Under the pieces are notes generated by a model. It saw nothing but the letters and a program-made list of their open reading frames with translations. It was not told the DNA's origin and searched no databases. This document shows, one piece after another, positions 20,360-30,307 of a stretch of DNA of 64,000 nt. Origin of the DNA: a virus; IMG/VR virus record IMGVR_UViG_3300032236_000803, positions 27,191-91,190 of that record; one strand, written 5' to 3'. The position numbers and the translations under genes are program-made. Numbering within the stretch: position 1 is the first letter of the stretch; each line of letters starts with the position of its first letter.

Positions 20360-20962
20360 ATGATTGATGAATATTATGGTTATCCTGAAGATTTTATAAG
20401 AGCATATCCTAAAGCAGTTAGTAGAGAATTTTGTAGGGGTATGATTGATTATTTTGAATGGTGTAATAAAAACAATAGAACATTCAAAAGAACTGAAGCT
20501 ACCAAATTGTTCAAGGATGATGAATCTTGTACAGTCCAACCTTTGGACTATTGGGATATTACATTTTCTAATGACAATCTTGGAGGATATGTTCAAGAAT
20601 TTAATAATTCTTTTTGGAATGAATGTTGGCCTTCGTATATTTCTGAAGTAGATATTCTAAGACAAATAAATAGCTGTACAATTTTTTCATATAAAATACA
20701 GAAAACTATACCTTCTGGCGGTTATCATGTATGGCATTTTGAACAGTCAGAAAGACATTCAAGAAGAATTGCTGCATATGTTCTTTATTTAAATGATGTT
20801 CCTGAGGGTGGTGAAACGGAATTTCTTTATCAACAAAAGAGAATTCCTCCAAGTGAAGGTACATTAGTTATTTTTCCAGCATCATATACGCATACGCATA
20901 GAGGAAATCCACCACTACGTGGAGTCAAATATATTATGACTGGTTGGATTGAATACGGATAA
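20360..20962 (+). CDS. Prolyl-4-hydroxylase-type 2OG-Fe(II) oxygenase
   Basis: A 200-residue protein starting at the ATG at 20360, preceded by a GGAGAT ribosome site; the in-frame TTG at 20348 is less likely. Motifs follow the prolyl hydroxylase pattern: His126-x-Glu128 (YHVWHFE), a glutamate variant of the usual HxD; the GGETEF turn (150-155); a distal His in FPASYTHTHRGNPP (178 or 180); and Lys190 (VKYIMTGW) for 2-oxoglutarate. Similar proteins are frequent in T4-like marine phages. It is the last gene before a strong terminator, so the adhesin gene, its coupled partner and both oxygenases end as one transcription unit. Substrate not shown; X-Pro-Gly sites of the adhesin are attractive candidates. 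Confidence 0.85.
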   Translation: MIDEYYGYPEDFIRAYPKAVSREFCRGMIDYFEWCNKNNRTFKRTEATKLFKDDESCTVQPLDYWDITFSNDNLGGYVQEFNNSFWNECWPSYISEVDILRQINSCTIFSYKIQKTIPSGGYHVWHFEQSERHSRRIAAYVLYLNDVPEGGETEFLYQQKRIPPSEGTLVIFPASYTHTHRGNPPLRGVKYIMTGWIEYG

Positions 20963-20966
20963 ATAG

Positions 20967-20989
20967 AAACCCTCGAAAGAGGGTTTTTT
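20967..20989 (+). terminator. Rho-independent terminator
   Basis: A perfect 8-bp stem AAACCCTC / GAGGGTTT with a GAAA tetraloop closed by C-G, followed by a run of T. It begins 5 nt after the second oxygenase stop and directly precedes a late promoter, marking a transcription-unit boundary. Confidence 0.9.
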
Positions 20990-20995
20990 AATAAA

Positions 20996-21003
20996 TATAA
21001 ATA
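20996..21003 (+). promoter_or_regulatory. T4-type late promoter box TATAAATA
   Basis: Exact match to the T4 late promoter -10 element, just after a terminator and 28 nt before the ATG at 21032. No -35 element is needed for T4 late transcription (sigma gp55 with gp33 and the gp45 clamp). Confidence 0.8.
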
Positions 21004-21031
21004 ATACTATAACTAAAATTAGGATTGTGTA

Positions 21032-21370
21032 ATGGCCGCAGGATATTTAGACCTTTTTATCGACCAAGGACAAGATTTTTCCGCAACAATAACTTTGGAT
21101 AATATGAATGGTGGAAGTTATAATACAGCAGGATATTTTGCAGAAGGTACAATAAAATCTTCGTATATTTCAGCCAATGCTGCTGCTTATTTCAATACAA
21201 CCATCGATGCGACTGGTGATTTGACAATATCGCTTGATTATCTGACAACCCAAAATTTATCATATGGCCGATATGTTTATGATGTATTTCTAATCAATCC
21301 AGCAAATACCCATTCTAAAGTATTAGAAGGAATTGTTTATTTGAACCCTAGCGCAACGACATTTACCTAA
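21032..21370 (+). CDS. Small beta-rich virion protein
   Basis: A 112-residue protein with alternating beta-strand pattern (YLDLFIDQGQDFSATITL, LSYGRYVYDVFLI, VLEGIVYLNP). Similar small proteins precede long fibre genes in T4-like marine phages, where they are annotated only as structural or hypothetical. It is the first gene after the late promoter at 20996. It may be a fibre connector or Ig-like decoration; that is inferred from fold pattern and position. Confidence 0.6.
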   Translation: MAAGYLDLFIDQGQDFSATITLDNMNGGSYNTAGYFAEGTIKSSYISANAAAYFNTTIDATGDLTISLDYLTTQNLSYGRYVYDVFLINPANTHSKVLEGIVYLNPSATTFT

Positions 21371-21382
21371 TAGGATATTTTT

Positions 21383-21586
21383 ATGGGAATAAATAATAGT
21401 ATCAGTGTTAGAGTCAATAATCAACAAGATTACAAAGTTAAAACTGTAAATCTACAATCCGTTAGACTCCAAAATTTAGTAGATGTCTCCTCAGTAAATC
21501 CTCAAGACGGAGACACCTTGGTATATAATGCTACGACTCAATTATATGAAGCTAAACAGATAAATTTAGACTTCGGAGAATATTAA
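21383..21586 (+). CDS. Small fibre-region protein with DGDTLVYN motif
   Basis: A 67-residue protein. The C-terminal part LVDVSSVNPQDGDTLVYN is a short element seen repeatedly in fibre-associated proteins of T4-like marine phages. It lies between the preceding beta-rich gene (12-nt gap) and the 1516-residue fibre (7-nt gap) in one apparent operon. Probably a minor fibre or connector component; no enzymatic motif. Confidence 0.6.
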   Translation: MGINNSISVRVNNQQDYKVKTVNLQSVRLQNLVDVSSVNPQDGDTLVYNATTQLYEAKQINLDFGEY

Positions 21587-21593
21587 TATACCA

Positions 21594-24500
21594 ATGGCAA
21601 ATACAGCTCCAATTCAATTTATAAGGTCATTTACGCCAGGTAAAGTACCTGATGCGGCAAATGTAGCAGTTGGCGGTCTTGCTTTAAATCTAGCAGATAG
21701 AATAATTTATTCTAAAGATCCAACTGGTAATGTGATTTATTTCATTGATCCAGATGTTAATTCTCTGGCAAACATTGCGAACTCATTATTAGCTGCAGCT
21801 AATTCTATTACCCCTGCATATACGCAAGCCAATTCAGCATATGCTCAGGCCAATTTAGCGCTGTCTGTAGGTCAACAAGCATATAATACTGCAAATATAG
21901 TTTGGAAAGAAGCTAATTCTGCTTGGATTGAAGCAAACAACGCTTATAATACCGCTAACGCTGCATGGATTCAGGCTAATTCAGCATATAACATAGCAAA
22001 TTCAATATGGTCTGAAGCAAATAGTGCTTACATACAAGCAAATAACGCATATAATTTAGCGAGTTACACCTATAGTTTTGCCGCTAATGCTTATATATTT
22101 GCATCAAGTATAGCTAATAATGCATACAACACTGCTAATTCTGCTTGGTTTACTGCTAACACAGCAAACGCAACTGCTAATATAGCATTAACAAATTCAA
22201 AATCAGCATATAACACAGCCAATGCTGGATATAATGTTGCTAATCTAGCTTTTGCTTCTGCTAATTCAGCTTGGAATACTGCTAACGCTGGATATAACGT
22301 AGCAAATCTTTCATTCTCGGTTGCCAATGCTGGATTCAATACCGCTAACGCTGGATACAATGTTGCTAATCTAGCTTTTGCTTCTGCTAATTCAGCTTGG
22401 AATACTGCTAACACTGCTAATGGTACAGCTAATATTGCACTCAGTACAGCACAAGCTGGATACAACAACGCTAATAATGCATATAATAGGGCTAATACAG
22501 CATACGCTCAAGCAAATAGCGCATACACATATGCTTCTAATACTGCAAATAGTGCATTTATTTCAGCTAACTCTGCTTGGAATACAGCTAACGCTGGATA
22601 TAACGTAGCGAACCTTTCTTTTGCTGTTGCTAATGCTGGATTCAATACGGCTAATGCTGGATATAATGTAGCTAATCTTTCCTATGTTGTAGCAAATTCA
22701 GGTTGGAATACAGCTAACGCTGGATACAATGTTGCTAATTTATCGTTTGTTGTCGCTAATTCTGCTTGGAATACTGCAAATACTGCAAACGGTACAGCTA
22801 ATATTGCTCTAAGTGTTGCTCAATCCGGATACAATACTGCCAATGCTGGTTATAACACTGCAAATGCAGCGTACAACGTAGCTAATTTATCGTTCAACGT
22901 AGCAAATAGTGCTTGGAATACTGCTAACGCTTCATACGGAGTTGCTAATCTTTCTTATGTTGTAGCAAATAGTGCATGGAATACAGCTAACGCTGCATAT
23001 GGAGTTGCTAATTTATCGTTTGTTGTCGCTAATTCTGCTTGGAATACAGCTAACACCGCTAACGGTACAGCTAATATTGCACTTAGCGTTGCTCAATCGG
23101 CATATGGACAAGCCAATAATGAACCAAAGGGCACAGCTGCGTATGGCGTAGCTAATCTAGCGTTTGCTTCTGCTAACTCTGCTTGGAATACAGCTAACGC
23201 AGGATATAATGTTGCTAATCTATCATTTGTTGTCGCTAATTCTGCTTGGAATACAGCTAACACCGCAAACGGTACAGCTAATATTGCTTTAAGCGTTGCT
23301 CAATCAGCATATAATAATTCAAATTCTGCATTTAATACAGCTAATGCTGGATATAATGTTGCTAATTTATCGTTCAACGTAGCTAACAATGCGTACAATA
23401 CAGCTAATGCTGCTTGGGCTGGCGCAAACGCTTCTTATACATATGCATCAAGTACCGCTAACAATGCGTACAATACAGCTAATGCTGCTTGGAGCACGGC
23501 TAATTCTAAATTTAATACTTCTGGCGGAACTATAACTGGTCCAGTTGTCATTAGTTCATCGTTAAATGTTACAGGAAACGTATATTTTGGAGGTAATGTT
23601 ACTACGATTAATGCTAATAATTTAGCTATCGAAGATAACATGATCTATTTAAACAATGGATCAAACGTTGCTAATCCAGATTTAGGGTTTGCTGGTAATT
23701 ATAATGACGGCATTTACCATCATGCTGGTTTTTTCAGAAAAGCATCTGATGGAATTTGGAGAGTTTTTGATAGTTATTTACCAGAACCAGATGCGTCCCC
23801 GTACATTGACACGAGTAATTCGTCATTCAGGATTGCTGATTTCCAAGCTAATACAGTATACGCAAATACATTAATAATTTCTTCTAATACGTTAATTACC
23901 AATTTAAATTCAACGTTATTAGGTAATCAACCAAGAAGTTATTACGAAAATTTATCGATTGCTGCGTACGCTACTGGGAATTCTGCATATAATACCGCAA
24001 ATGCAGGGTACAACGTTGCTAATCTCTCATTCAACGTAGCTAATTCTGCGTACAATACAGCTAACGCGGGATACAATGTTGCTAACTTATCTTTTGCAGT
24101 TGCCAACGCAGCATTTAATACAGCCAATGCAGGGTACAATGTTGCTAATCTTTCTTTCAACGTAGCTAATTCAGCTTGGAACACTGCGAATACAGCGAAC
24201 GGTACTGCTAATGTTGCATTAAGTGTTGCTCAATCAAGTTACAATACAGCTAACTCTGGTTATAATGTCGCCAACCTATCTTTTAACGTTGCGAATTCAG
24301 CTTGGAATACTGCAAATACTGCTAATGGTACTGCTAATATAGCATTAAGCGTTGCTCAATCAAGTTACAATACAGCTAACGCTGGATACAACGTTGCTAA
24401 TTTAGCATTTAATTCTGCTAATAACGCATATAGTTACGCGTCAAGTACAGCAAACAACGCTTACATCACCGCGAATTCAGCTTGGGATACTGCTAACACT

Positions 24501-26144
24501 GCTAACGGTACTGCAAATGTAGCATTAAGCGTTGCGCAATCAAGTTATAATACCGCCAATGCAGGTTATAACGTTGCTAATCTTTCGTTTAACGTAGCTA
24601 ATTCAGCTTGGTTTACTGCGAATACTGCTAACGGTACTGCTAACATAGCATTAACAAATGCATCATCAGCGTACAATACTGCCAACGCCGGATACAATGT
24701 TGCTAATCTGTCATTCAATATTGCAAATTCAGCTTGGTTTACTGCGAATACTGCTAACGGAACAGCTAACATTGCGTTGTCTGTTGCTCAGGCAGGATAC
24801 AATTTAACAAATCTTTCGTTTAACGTAGCTAACTCTGCTTGGAATACTGCTAATACTGCTAACGGCACGGCTAACGTTGCATTAAGCGTTGCGCAATCTG
24901 GATACAATACTGCCAACGCAGGATATAATGTAGCCAATCTATCGTTTGTTGTAGCAAATAACGCTTGGTTTACCGCTAACACAGCTAACGGAACAGCTAA
25001 CATTGCATTAAGCGTTGCTCAAGCAGCATATAATCAAGCTAATACAGGCGGCGGTAATACAGTATATGCTGCCTATAACCAAGCAAATGCGGCATATTTG
25101 ACTGCTAATACTGCGAACGGTACAGCTAATATTGCATTAAGCGTTGCTCAAGCAGCATATAATCAAGCTAATACAGGCGGTGGTAATACAGTATATGCTG
25201 CTTATAATCAAGCAAATATTGCATATTTAACTGCCAACACTAAAGTTTACAATTTCAGACAAAATACTGCTCCAACGTCAGCAAATACTAGTGATACTTG
25301 GACAAATATTGATACAGGAGTTATATACGAAAATTGGGGAAATACATCAAATCCTGTTTGGGCAGAATTTGGTCCAACTGGAGTTATGTCTAATTCTGCT
25401 CCTGGTATATTTTCCGCAATAAGCATTACGTCTGCAAATGGCATATATTCTAACGGACAGATAATAACAAATTATCTACCTACAACGACAACTGGGGCAG
25501 CAATACAAATTACTTCCGCCAATACAAAAGGCGGTACTGGTTATGCGGATTTTTTACAATTTACAAACCTCTCTGGTGGCGTAACCAATCCGAATAAATG
25601 GATTCGTTTAGATTCTATTGGAAATTTACAAATTGTTAATAGTGCATATCAATCAACATCATTGTCGTTGTCCGATGGAGGAGATTTAACGCTTGCTGGT
25701 AATACAACAGTTAATGGTATAGCTGCTGGATATGCTCCGAATCGTCCTGCATTCCGTATAACAGGTAATGGCGGTTCGATTAGTGCTACTACAACAGTTG
25801 CTGGCGGATACATGGTTGTCGATTTTAATCAAGGTAGTTATTTGAATACGACAACAGGTATATTTACTGCTCCAGTTGCTGGTTTATATCAAGTCAATGT
25901 TGTGGTTAGAACACAATCAAACGCTAATCCAACGATTAACCAAATTATCATTAGAAAAACTACATCGGGTAATACTGTTACATCAATCATTATGGTTGAA
26001 TTTGGAGTTAATACTTCGATGAATCACGCTGGCGGTTCTACAATAGTAAAACTGTCGGCTGGAGATACTTTAAAATTTGACGTAACTAGTGGTACAATTA
26101 GTTTCGACGGTAATGATAATTGGTCAGTAGCATACATAGGTTAA
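21594..26144 (+). CDS. Long tail fibre with Asn/Ala heptad shaft and C1q-like tip
   Basis: A 1516-residue fibre. The N-terminus (VGGLALNLADRIIYSKDPTG, residues about 26-45) is a common anchor motif of phage fibres. Residues about 75-640 and 790-1200 are arrays of a seven-residue repeat, aromatic-Asn-Thr/Val-Ala-Asn-x-small (YNTANAG, YNVANLS, WNTANTA), consistent with a trimeric coiled coil. A globular module (about 640-792; ANPDLGFAGNYNDG, GFFRKASDGIWRVFDS) interrupts the shaft and is duplicated in the fibre at 30308. The last 135 residues (GIFTAPVAGLYQVNVVV, LSAGDTLKFDV) match the C1q/TNF-like jelly-roll fold, a trimeric binding head. It is transcribed from the late promoter at 20996. Confidence 0.82.
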   Translation: MANTAPIQFIRSFTPGKVPDAANVAVGGLALNLADRIIYSKDPTGNVIYFIDPDVNSLANIANSLLAAANSITPAYTQANSAYAQANLALSVGQQAYNTANIVWKEANSAWIEANNAYNTANAAWIQANSAYNIANSIWSEANSAYIQANNAYNLASYTYSFAANAYIFASSIANNAYNTANSAWFTANTANATANIALTNSKSAYNTANAGYNVANLAFASANSAWNTANAGYNVANLSFSVANAGFNTANAGYNVANLAFASANSAWNTANTANGTANIALSTAQAGYNNANNAYNRANTAYAQANSAYTYASNTANSAFISANSAWNTANAGYNVANLSFAVANAGFNTANAGYNVANLSYVVANSGWNTANAGYNVANLSFVVANSAWNTANTANGTANIALSVAQSGYNTANAGYNTANAAYNVANLSFNVANSAWNTANASYGVANLSYVVANSAWNTANAAYGVANLSFVVANSAWNTANTANGTANIALSVAQSAYGQANNEPKGTAAYGVANLAFASANSAWNTANAGYNVANLSFVVANSAWNTANTANGTANIALSVAQSAYNNSNSAFNTANAGYNVANLSFNVANNAYNTANAAWAGANASYTYASSTANNAYNTANAAWSTANSKFNTSGGTITGPVVISSSLNVTGNVYFGGNVTTINANNLAIEDNMIYLNNGSNVANPDLGFAGNYNDGIYHHAGFFRKASDGIWRVFDSYLPEPDASPYIDTSNSSFRIADFQANTVYANTLIISSNTLITNLNSTLLGNQPRSYYENLSIAAYATGNSAYNTANAGYNVANLSFNVANSAYNTANAGYNVANLSFAVANAAFNTANAGYNVANLSFNVANSAWNTANTANGTANVALSVAQSSYNTANSGYNVANLSFNVANSAWNTANTANGTANIALSVAQSSYNTANAGYNVANLAFNSANNAYSYASSTANNAYITANSAWDTANTANGTANVALSVAQSSYNTANAGYNVANLSFNVANSAWFTANTANGTANIALTNASSAYNTANAGYNVANLSFNIANSAWFTANTANGTANIALSVAQAGYNLTNLSFNVANSAWNTANTANGTANVALSVAQSGYNTANAGYNVANLSFVVANNAWFTANTANGTANIALSVAQAAYNQANTGGGNTVYAAYNQANAAYLTANTANGTANIALSVAQAAYNQANTGGGNTVYAAYNQANIAYLTANTKVYNFRQNTAPTSANTSDTWTNIDTGVIYENWGNTSNPVWAEFGPTGVMSNSAPGIFSAISITSANGIYSNGQIITNYLPTTTTGAAIQITSANTKGGTGYADFLQFTNLSGGVTNPNKWIRLDSIGNLQIVNSAYQSTSLSLSDGGDLTLAGNTTVNGIAAGYAPNRPAFRITGNGGSISATTTVAGGYMVVDFNQGSYLNTTTGIFTAPVAGLYQVNVVVRTQSNANPTINQIIIRKTTSGNTVTSIIMVEFGVNTSMNHAGGSTIVKLSAGDTLKFDVTSGTISFDGNDNWSVAYIG
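23511..23969 (+). repeat. 153-codon fibre module, copy 1
   Basis: A globular module inside the heptad shaft (from FNTSGG to NLSIAA), matched by an equally long copy at 31253-31711 in another fibre gene. The proteins are nearly identical in the central part, including GFFRKASDGIWRVFDS, while many codons differ silently. This points to an older duplication or exchange held under protein-level selection. Confidence 0.9.
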
Positions 26145-26147
26145 ACG

Positions 26148-27329
26148 ATGTCTATAATTCAATTTCCAAGTAATCCATTTTTATACCAAACATTTACAGT
26201 CGGTAGTAAGACTTGGATATGGAACGGGTATGCTTGGGATTTACAAACAGCCAATAATTCAAGTTTAACTACAAACATTACAGCAGCTTGGAATACGGCT
26301 AATACTGCAAATGCTACTGCTAACATTGCATTAAGCGTTGCGCAAGCAGCATATAACCAAGCGAATATTGGCGGTGGTGGGGGAAGCAGCACAGCTAATG
26401 CAGCATACAGCGTTGCTAATACTGCATATTTAACAGCTAACTCTGCTTGGTTTACTGCGAATACGGCTAATGCTACTGCTAATATAGCTCTATCCGTTTC
26501 TCAATCCGCGTATAACAATTCTAATGCGGCATTTAATACAGCCAATGCAGGATACAACGTAGCAAATCTTTCATTCAATGTAGCTAATTCAGCTTGGAAC
26601 ACTGCAAATACAGCGAACGGTACTGCTAATATTGCATTAAGTGTTGCTCAATCTGGATATAATAATTCTAATGCGGCATTTAATACAGCCAATGCAGCGT
26701 ATAACGTTGCTAATTTAGCGTTTGTTGTAGCAAACTCTGCTTGGTTTACTGCGAATACAGCAAACGCTACTGCTAATATCGCCCTATCCATTTCTCAATC
26801 TGCATATAACCAAGGAAACGCTGCATACTCCCAAGCTAATTCTAAAATATATGCATTTTTCCAGAATACGGCTCCAACTTCAGCAAATTCTCATGATTTA
26901 TGGATAAACAATGATACCGGAAGCGTTTATGAAAATTTCGGAAATACTTCCGCTCCTATATGGGCAGAATTTGGTCCAACAGGCATATCTATCAGTTCAA
27001 CCACGACTAGAATACAAACTATTTCTGATTCAACTTCTATAACAATTAATACAGATATAACTGATATTGCTATACAAGTAAATACGCAAGCAGCAGGAAC
27101 TTTGACAATTAATTCTCCAACTGGATCTTTTATCGAAGGACAAAAATTTATATTAAGACTGAAATGTACCAATTCACAAACATTATCTTGGAATCCTATA
27201 TTTGTTGGATCATCGGACGTGGCTCTTCCATCAACTACAACTGGAAGTTCAAAAACGGATTATCTTGGATTCGTATATAACGCTATAGACAGTAAATGGA
27301 ACTTATTGGCAAAGAATTTTGGTTATTAA
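26148..27329 (+). CDS. Short heptad-repeat tail fibre
   Basis: A 393-residue fibre. The N-terminal anchor (FPSNPFLYQTFTVGSKTWIW, residues about 5-24) is homologous to that of the fibre at 30308. Residues about 45-230 are Asn/Ala heptads as in the upstream fibre. A neck segment (NTAPTSANSHDLWIN, WAEFGPTG) is shared with the upstream fibre. The C-terminal 100 residues (EGQKFILRLKC, TLSWNPIFVG, KTDYLGFVYN, WNLLAKNFGY) match a beta-rich tip domain common in T4-like marine phage fibres. The gene starts 3 nt after the upstream stop. Compared with 21594 it looks like an alternative, shorter fibre with a different tip. Confidence 0.78.
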   Translation: MSIIQFPSNPFLYQTFTVGSKTWIWNGYAWDLQTANNSSLTTNITAAWNTANTANATANIALSVAQAAYNQANIGGGGGSSTANAAYSVANTAYLTANSAWFTANTANATANIALSVSQSAYNNSNAAFNTANAGYNVANLSFNVANSAWNTANTANGTANIALSVAQSGYNNSNAAFNTANAAYNVANLAFVVANSAWFTANTANATANIALSISQSAYNQGNAAYSQANSKIYAFFQNTAPTSANSHDLWINNDTGSVYENFGNTSAPIWAEFGPTGISISSTTTRIQTISDSTSITINTDITDIAIQVNTQAAGTLTINSPTGSFIEGQKFILRLKCTNSQTLSWNPIFVGSSDVALPSTTTGSSKTDYLGFVYNAIDSKWNLLAKNFGY

Positions 27330-27346
27330 TTGGCGGTATTTTTTAG

Positions 27347-27547
27347 ATGAACGAATTACATATTTTAGAAAATGGATGGTATAAAATAGATTTTGAAGCT
27401 GGTATTTATCCTTACATATGCAAAGATTCTATAATTTTGCCTCCTGAAAAATACAACCAATTATCAAAAGATGATATTAATGCATTAATATCAGAAAAAT
27501 ATAATATTTGGATTGATTACATTAACAACTTAAATTCTGAAAATTAA
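27347..27547 (+). CDS. Small protein of unknown function between fibre genes
   Basis: A 66-residue protein, acidic with many Ile and Tyr, begins MNELHILENGWYKIDFEAG and ends in a helical segment (LISEKYNIWIDYINNL). I do not recognise it. Its size and place after a fibre gene resemble small fibre-assembly factors; this is inference only. It ends 2 nt before the next adhesin gene. Confidence 0.55.
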   Translation: MNELHILENGWYKIDFEAGIYPYICKDSIILPPEKYNQLSKDDINALISEKYNIWIDYINNLNSEN

Positions 27548-27549
27548 TT

Positions 27550-30273
27550 ATGACTACTTATTATTGGGTCGGAGGATCAGGAACTTGGGATAATGCCAAT
27601 ACAATTAATTGGTCAACTAGCTCTGGCGGAGCTGGTTCTGCGGGAATACCGACTGGTTCAGATGATGTATTTTTTGACGCTAATTCTAATTCTAGCTCAT
27701 ACATAATAACTCTTGCTTCCAGTACTTTAACGGCAGGAAATTGCAGAAACCTAACTATTTCAGGGCCATCGAGTGGAAACGTAAGTTTCGGTACTTCAGC
27801 TTTTGGGTATCTTAATTTAACTGGATCAATGTACATGAGTTCCTCTGGAATATTAGTTGGTAGCGGATATAAACAAATAACACATTCGCCTTATGCTAAT
27901 TCAACTATAGCAGTTTCTCTCCCATACAATACTCTTTATATAAATTACATATTAAATCCAAATCAATATGAAATAACATTAGCGTCTGCTTTTATGGCTG
28001 GAGGAAGTTGGACTATTAATAGTAGTTTAAATACCGCTGGATATGCTATATCCACGTTAGGATTTACTAATACAGGAACCGCGACAAGATCATTAAAATT
28101 AGGTTCTAGTATCATATACATGAACGGTAACGCTTTTGCATTAAACGGTACTGGATTGATATTAGATGCTGGGACTTCGACAATAATACAAACATCAACA
28201 ACGGGATATCCTATAACGTTAACAGGAACATCTGTAAATTTATATAATCTCGTCTATATCGCAAATGCTACTAACTATAATATAACAACAGTAAATCCTG
28301 CGACTTTTAATACAATCAGTTTAGGGAGAAGCGACAACTCTACTGTATCTACTAAATGGGCAGGTAGAATAAATGCCAATACGTTAGACTTAGGATCACC
28401 TTTAAATCCGTCGTCAAGAATATTTTTCGAAGGATTATATGGAACCCCAGCGACAATAAATGCTAATGTCGTTAATAATTTTTCATATTTGGATTTTTTC
28501 AATATTAATGGATCTGGTGGCTTATCGTCAACAGCAAACAGTATTGGTGATTGGGGAGGAAATAGTGGAATAACTTTCGACCCGCCAATGACTCTTTATT
28601 GGGCAGGTCCAATTAATGGTGGGACTTTACAAGATAGTAATGTTTGGGCTTCTTTTGATGGCGGTTCTGCAAATTCCGCATTATATCCATTAGCACAACA
28701 TACGATAAACGTTACAGACACTATATTAAGTAATACTGCTAATTTATATTTAGGAAAAATTGGTACGGTAGTTCCAACTTATAAAAATACTATTGGATCA
28801 ATTAATACGCTATCTAGATCATTACCATTAACTATTGGAACAGGCGTTTCGACTTATACCACAATTTGGTGTTCTGGTGATATGATATTCGGCCCATCGA
28901 TATCATATAAAAGCATAGTCGGTTCATCATCCATTGTGTTCTATGGTAATAATAATCAATTTTATTATTATTCGAATACGTCTGGTCCAAACGTATCATT
29001 TATTAATGTGGACAAATATTCCGGTAAGTTGACGTTGGGCAGTAATTTAAATTCAACCGCGTCAATTTCTTTCAGTTCAGGAATTATAGATTTAAATGCA
29101 AAATCATTAACCACATCATCTTTTAGTGGATATGATTCAGCCAACACATCTAAACCAGTAACTATAATATCAAACGGAGCAAATATAACTGTTACCGGAG
29201 CAGGAACTACGATATCGTCACCTTTCGATCTATCGTACACGACTCCTTCTAATTTCAATTTAAACGGTCTTTTAAACGTTAGCGTAGTTAATCCAACTTC
29301 TACTCCTACTGGCGTATATACTGGATCGGCTCAATCGGTATCAACTAATGTTAATATAAGGTTTGTAAGCGGATCATACCCGTTAACGTTTACAACTTCC
29401 GCTAACAACGTGACATTCTCCGGATTTTCTGGTTCATTAGTTGCTGGCACTAGAACAATTTATGGTTCATTAACGTTGTCACCTAATATGACTGTAGCGC
29501 CTACTACGTTAGTGACTACTTTCAGCACTGGTAGTAATACCTTTATAAAAACGTCAAACGTAGCGATGCCAATACCTATAACAATATTTACACAAGGGTC
29601 AGGGTCTTTTACAGCGTTGGACAATCTTAATATGGGAACTTCGGCATTTACCATATCTCCTTATGGAACGTTTAACGCAAACAACAACAATATAATTTGC
29701 GGTAGCGTTAATGTCCCAGCTGCATGTGCCGCTCCAAAAATAATTACAATGGGAAATGGAACTTGGAATATAACAGGAAATGCTTGGAATATGTTAGGTA
29801 GTAACATAACCATATATCCGAATAATTCCACCATCATTTTAAGTAATAATACAATAAGTAAAACGTTTGTTGGCGGGTCTAGCCAAACCTATTACAATTT
29901 AGTCATAGGAGGAATTGGAAATACTACAATATCGGGAAATAATACGTTTAATAACATAACAAATACCATAGCTCCTGCTAACGTAATTTTCACTTCCAAC
30001 ACCATACAAACAGTTTCTAATTTCGGATTATCTGGTAATTCTGGGAATTTAATATCAATATATTCAACTTCTCCGAATTACAAATCGACGTTAGTTAAAT
30101 CTGGCGCAGGAACAATAACAGTAAATTATTTGAACATTTCTTCTAGTAATGCTTACCCAACATTAACTTGGTATGCTAATAATTCATCTAACGTTTCTAA
30201 TGTAATTGGATGGATTTTTAACGCTAATCCAATCACAATGGTTACGACTGGGAATTTCTTTGCTTTCTTCTGA
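27550..30273 (+). CDS. Large beta-solenoid-like adhesin
   Basis: A 907-residue protein. The start YYWVGGSGTWDNANTINW followed by DDVFFDANSN is a recurrent opening of large phage and bacterial surface proteins; a variant recurs near residue 345 (LYWAGPINGG, SNVWASFDGG). The rest is rich in Ser, Thr, Asn and short beta-strands of parallel beta-helix type. There is no signal peptide, so it is a virion rather than exported protein. No catalytic residues of a polysaccharide lyase can be assigned, but depolymerase activity cannot be excluded. It closes the operon begun at 20996 and is followed by a new late promoter. Confidence 0.65.
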   Translation: MTTYYWVGGSGTWDNANTINWSTSSGGAGSAGIPTGSDDVFFDANSNSSSYIITLASSTLTAGNCRNLTISGPSSGNVSFGTSAFGYLNLTGSMYMSSSGILVGSGYKQITHSPYANSTIAVSLPYNTLYINYILNPNQYEITLASAFMAGGSWTINSSLNTAGYAISTLGFTNTGTATRSLKLGSSIIYMNGNAFALNGTGLILDAGTSTIIQTSTTGYPITLTGTSVNLYNLVYIANATNYNITTVNPATFNTISLGRSDNSTVSTKWAGRINANTLDLGSPLNPSSRIFFEGLYGTPATINANVVNNFSYLDFFNINGSGGLSSTANSIGDWGGNSGITFDPPMTLYWAGPINGGTLQDSNVWASFDGGSANSALYPLAQHTINVTDTILSNTANLYLGKIGTVVPTYKNTIGSINTLSRSLPLTIGTGVSTYTTIWCSGDMIFGPSISYKSIVGSSSIVFYGNNNQFYYYSNTSGPNVSFINVDKYSGKLTLGSNLNSTASISFSSGIIDLNAKSLTTSSFSGYDSANTSKPVTIISNGANITVTGAGTTISSPFDLSYTTPSNFNLNGLLNVSVVNPTSTPTGVYTGSAQSVSTNVNIRFVSGSYPLTFTTSANNVTFSGFSGSLVAGTRTIYGSLTLSPNMTVAPTTLVTTFSTGSNTFIKTSNVAMPIPITIFTQGSGSFTALDNLNMGTSAFTISPYGTFNANNNNIICGSVNVPAACAAPKIITMGNGTWNITGNAWNMLGSNITIYPNNSTIILSNNTISKTFVGGSSQTYYNLVIGGIGNTTISGNNTFNNITNTIAPANVIFTSNTIQTVSNFGLSGNSGNLISIYSTSPNYKSTLVKSGAGTITVNYLNISSSNAYPTLTWYANNSSNVSNVIGWIFNANPITMVTTGNFFAFF

Positions 30274-30274
30274 T

Positions 30275-30282
30275 TATAAATA
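30275..30282 (+). promoter_or_regulatory. T4-type late promoter box TATAAATA
   Basis: Exact late-promoter box 2 nt after the preceding stop and 25 nt before the ATG at 30308. Confidence 0.78.
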
Positions 30283-30307
30283 ATAAAAACCACAGAGTAT
30301 AGTATAA

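Noticed and set aside
21484-21515. Inverted repeat TGTCTCC/GGAGACA in the small 67-residue gene
   Set aside because: Only 7 bp with an 18-nt loop inside conserved coding sequence; may be chance.
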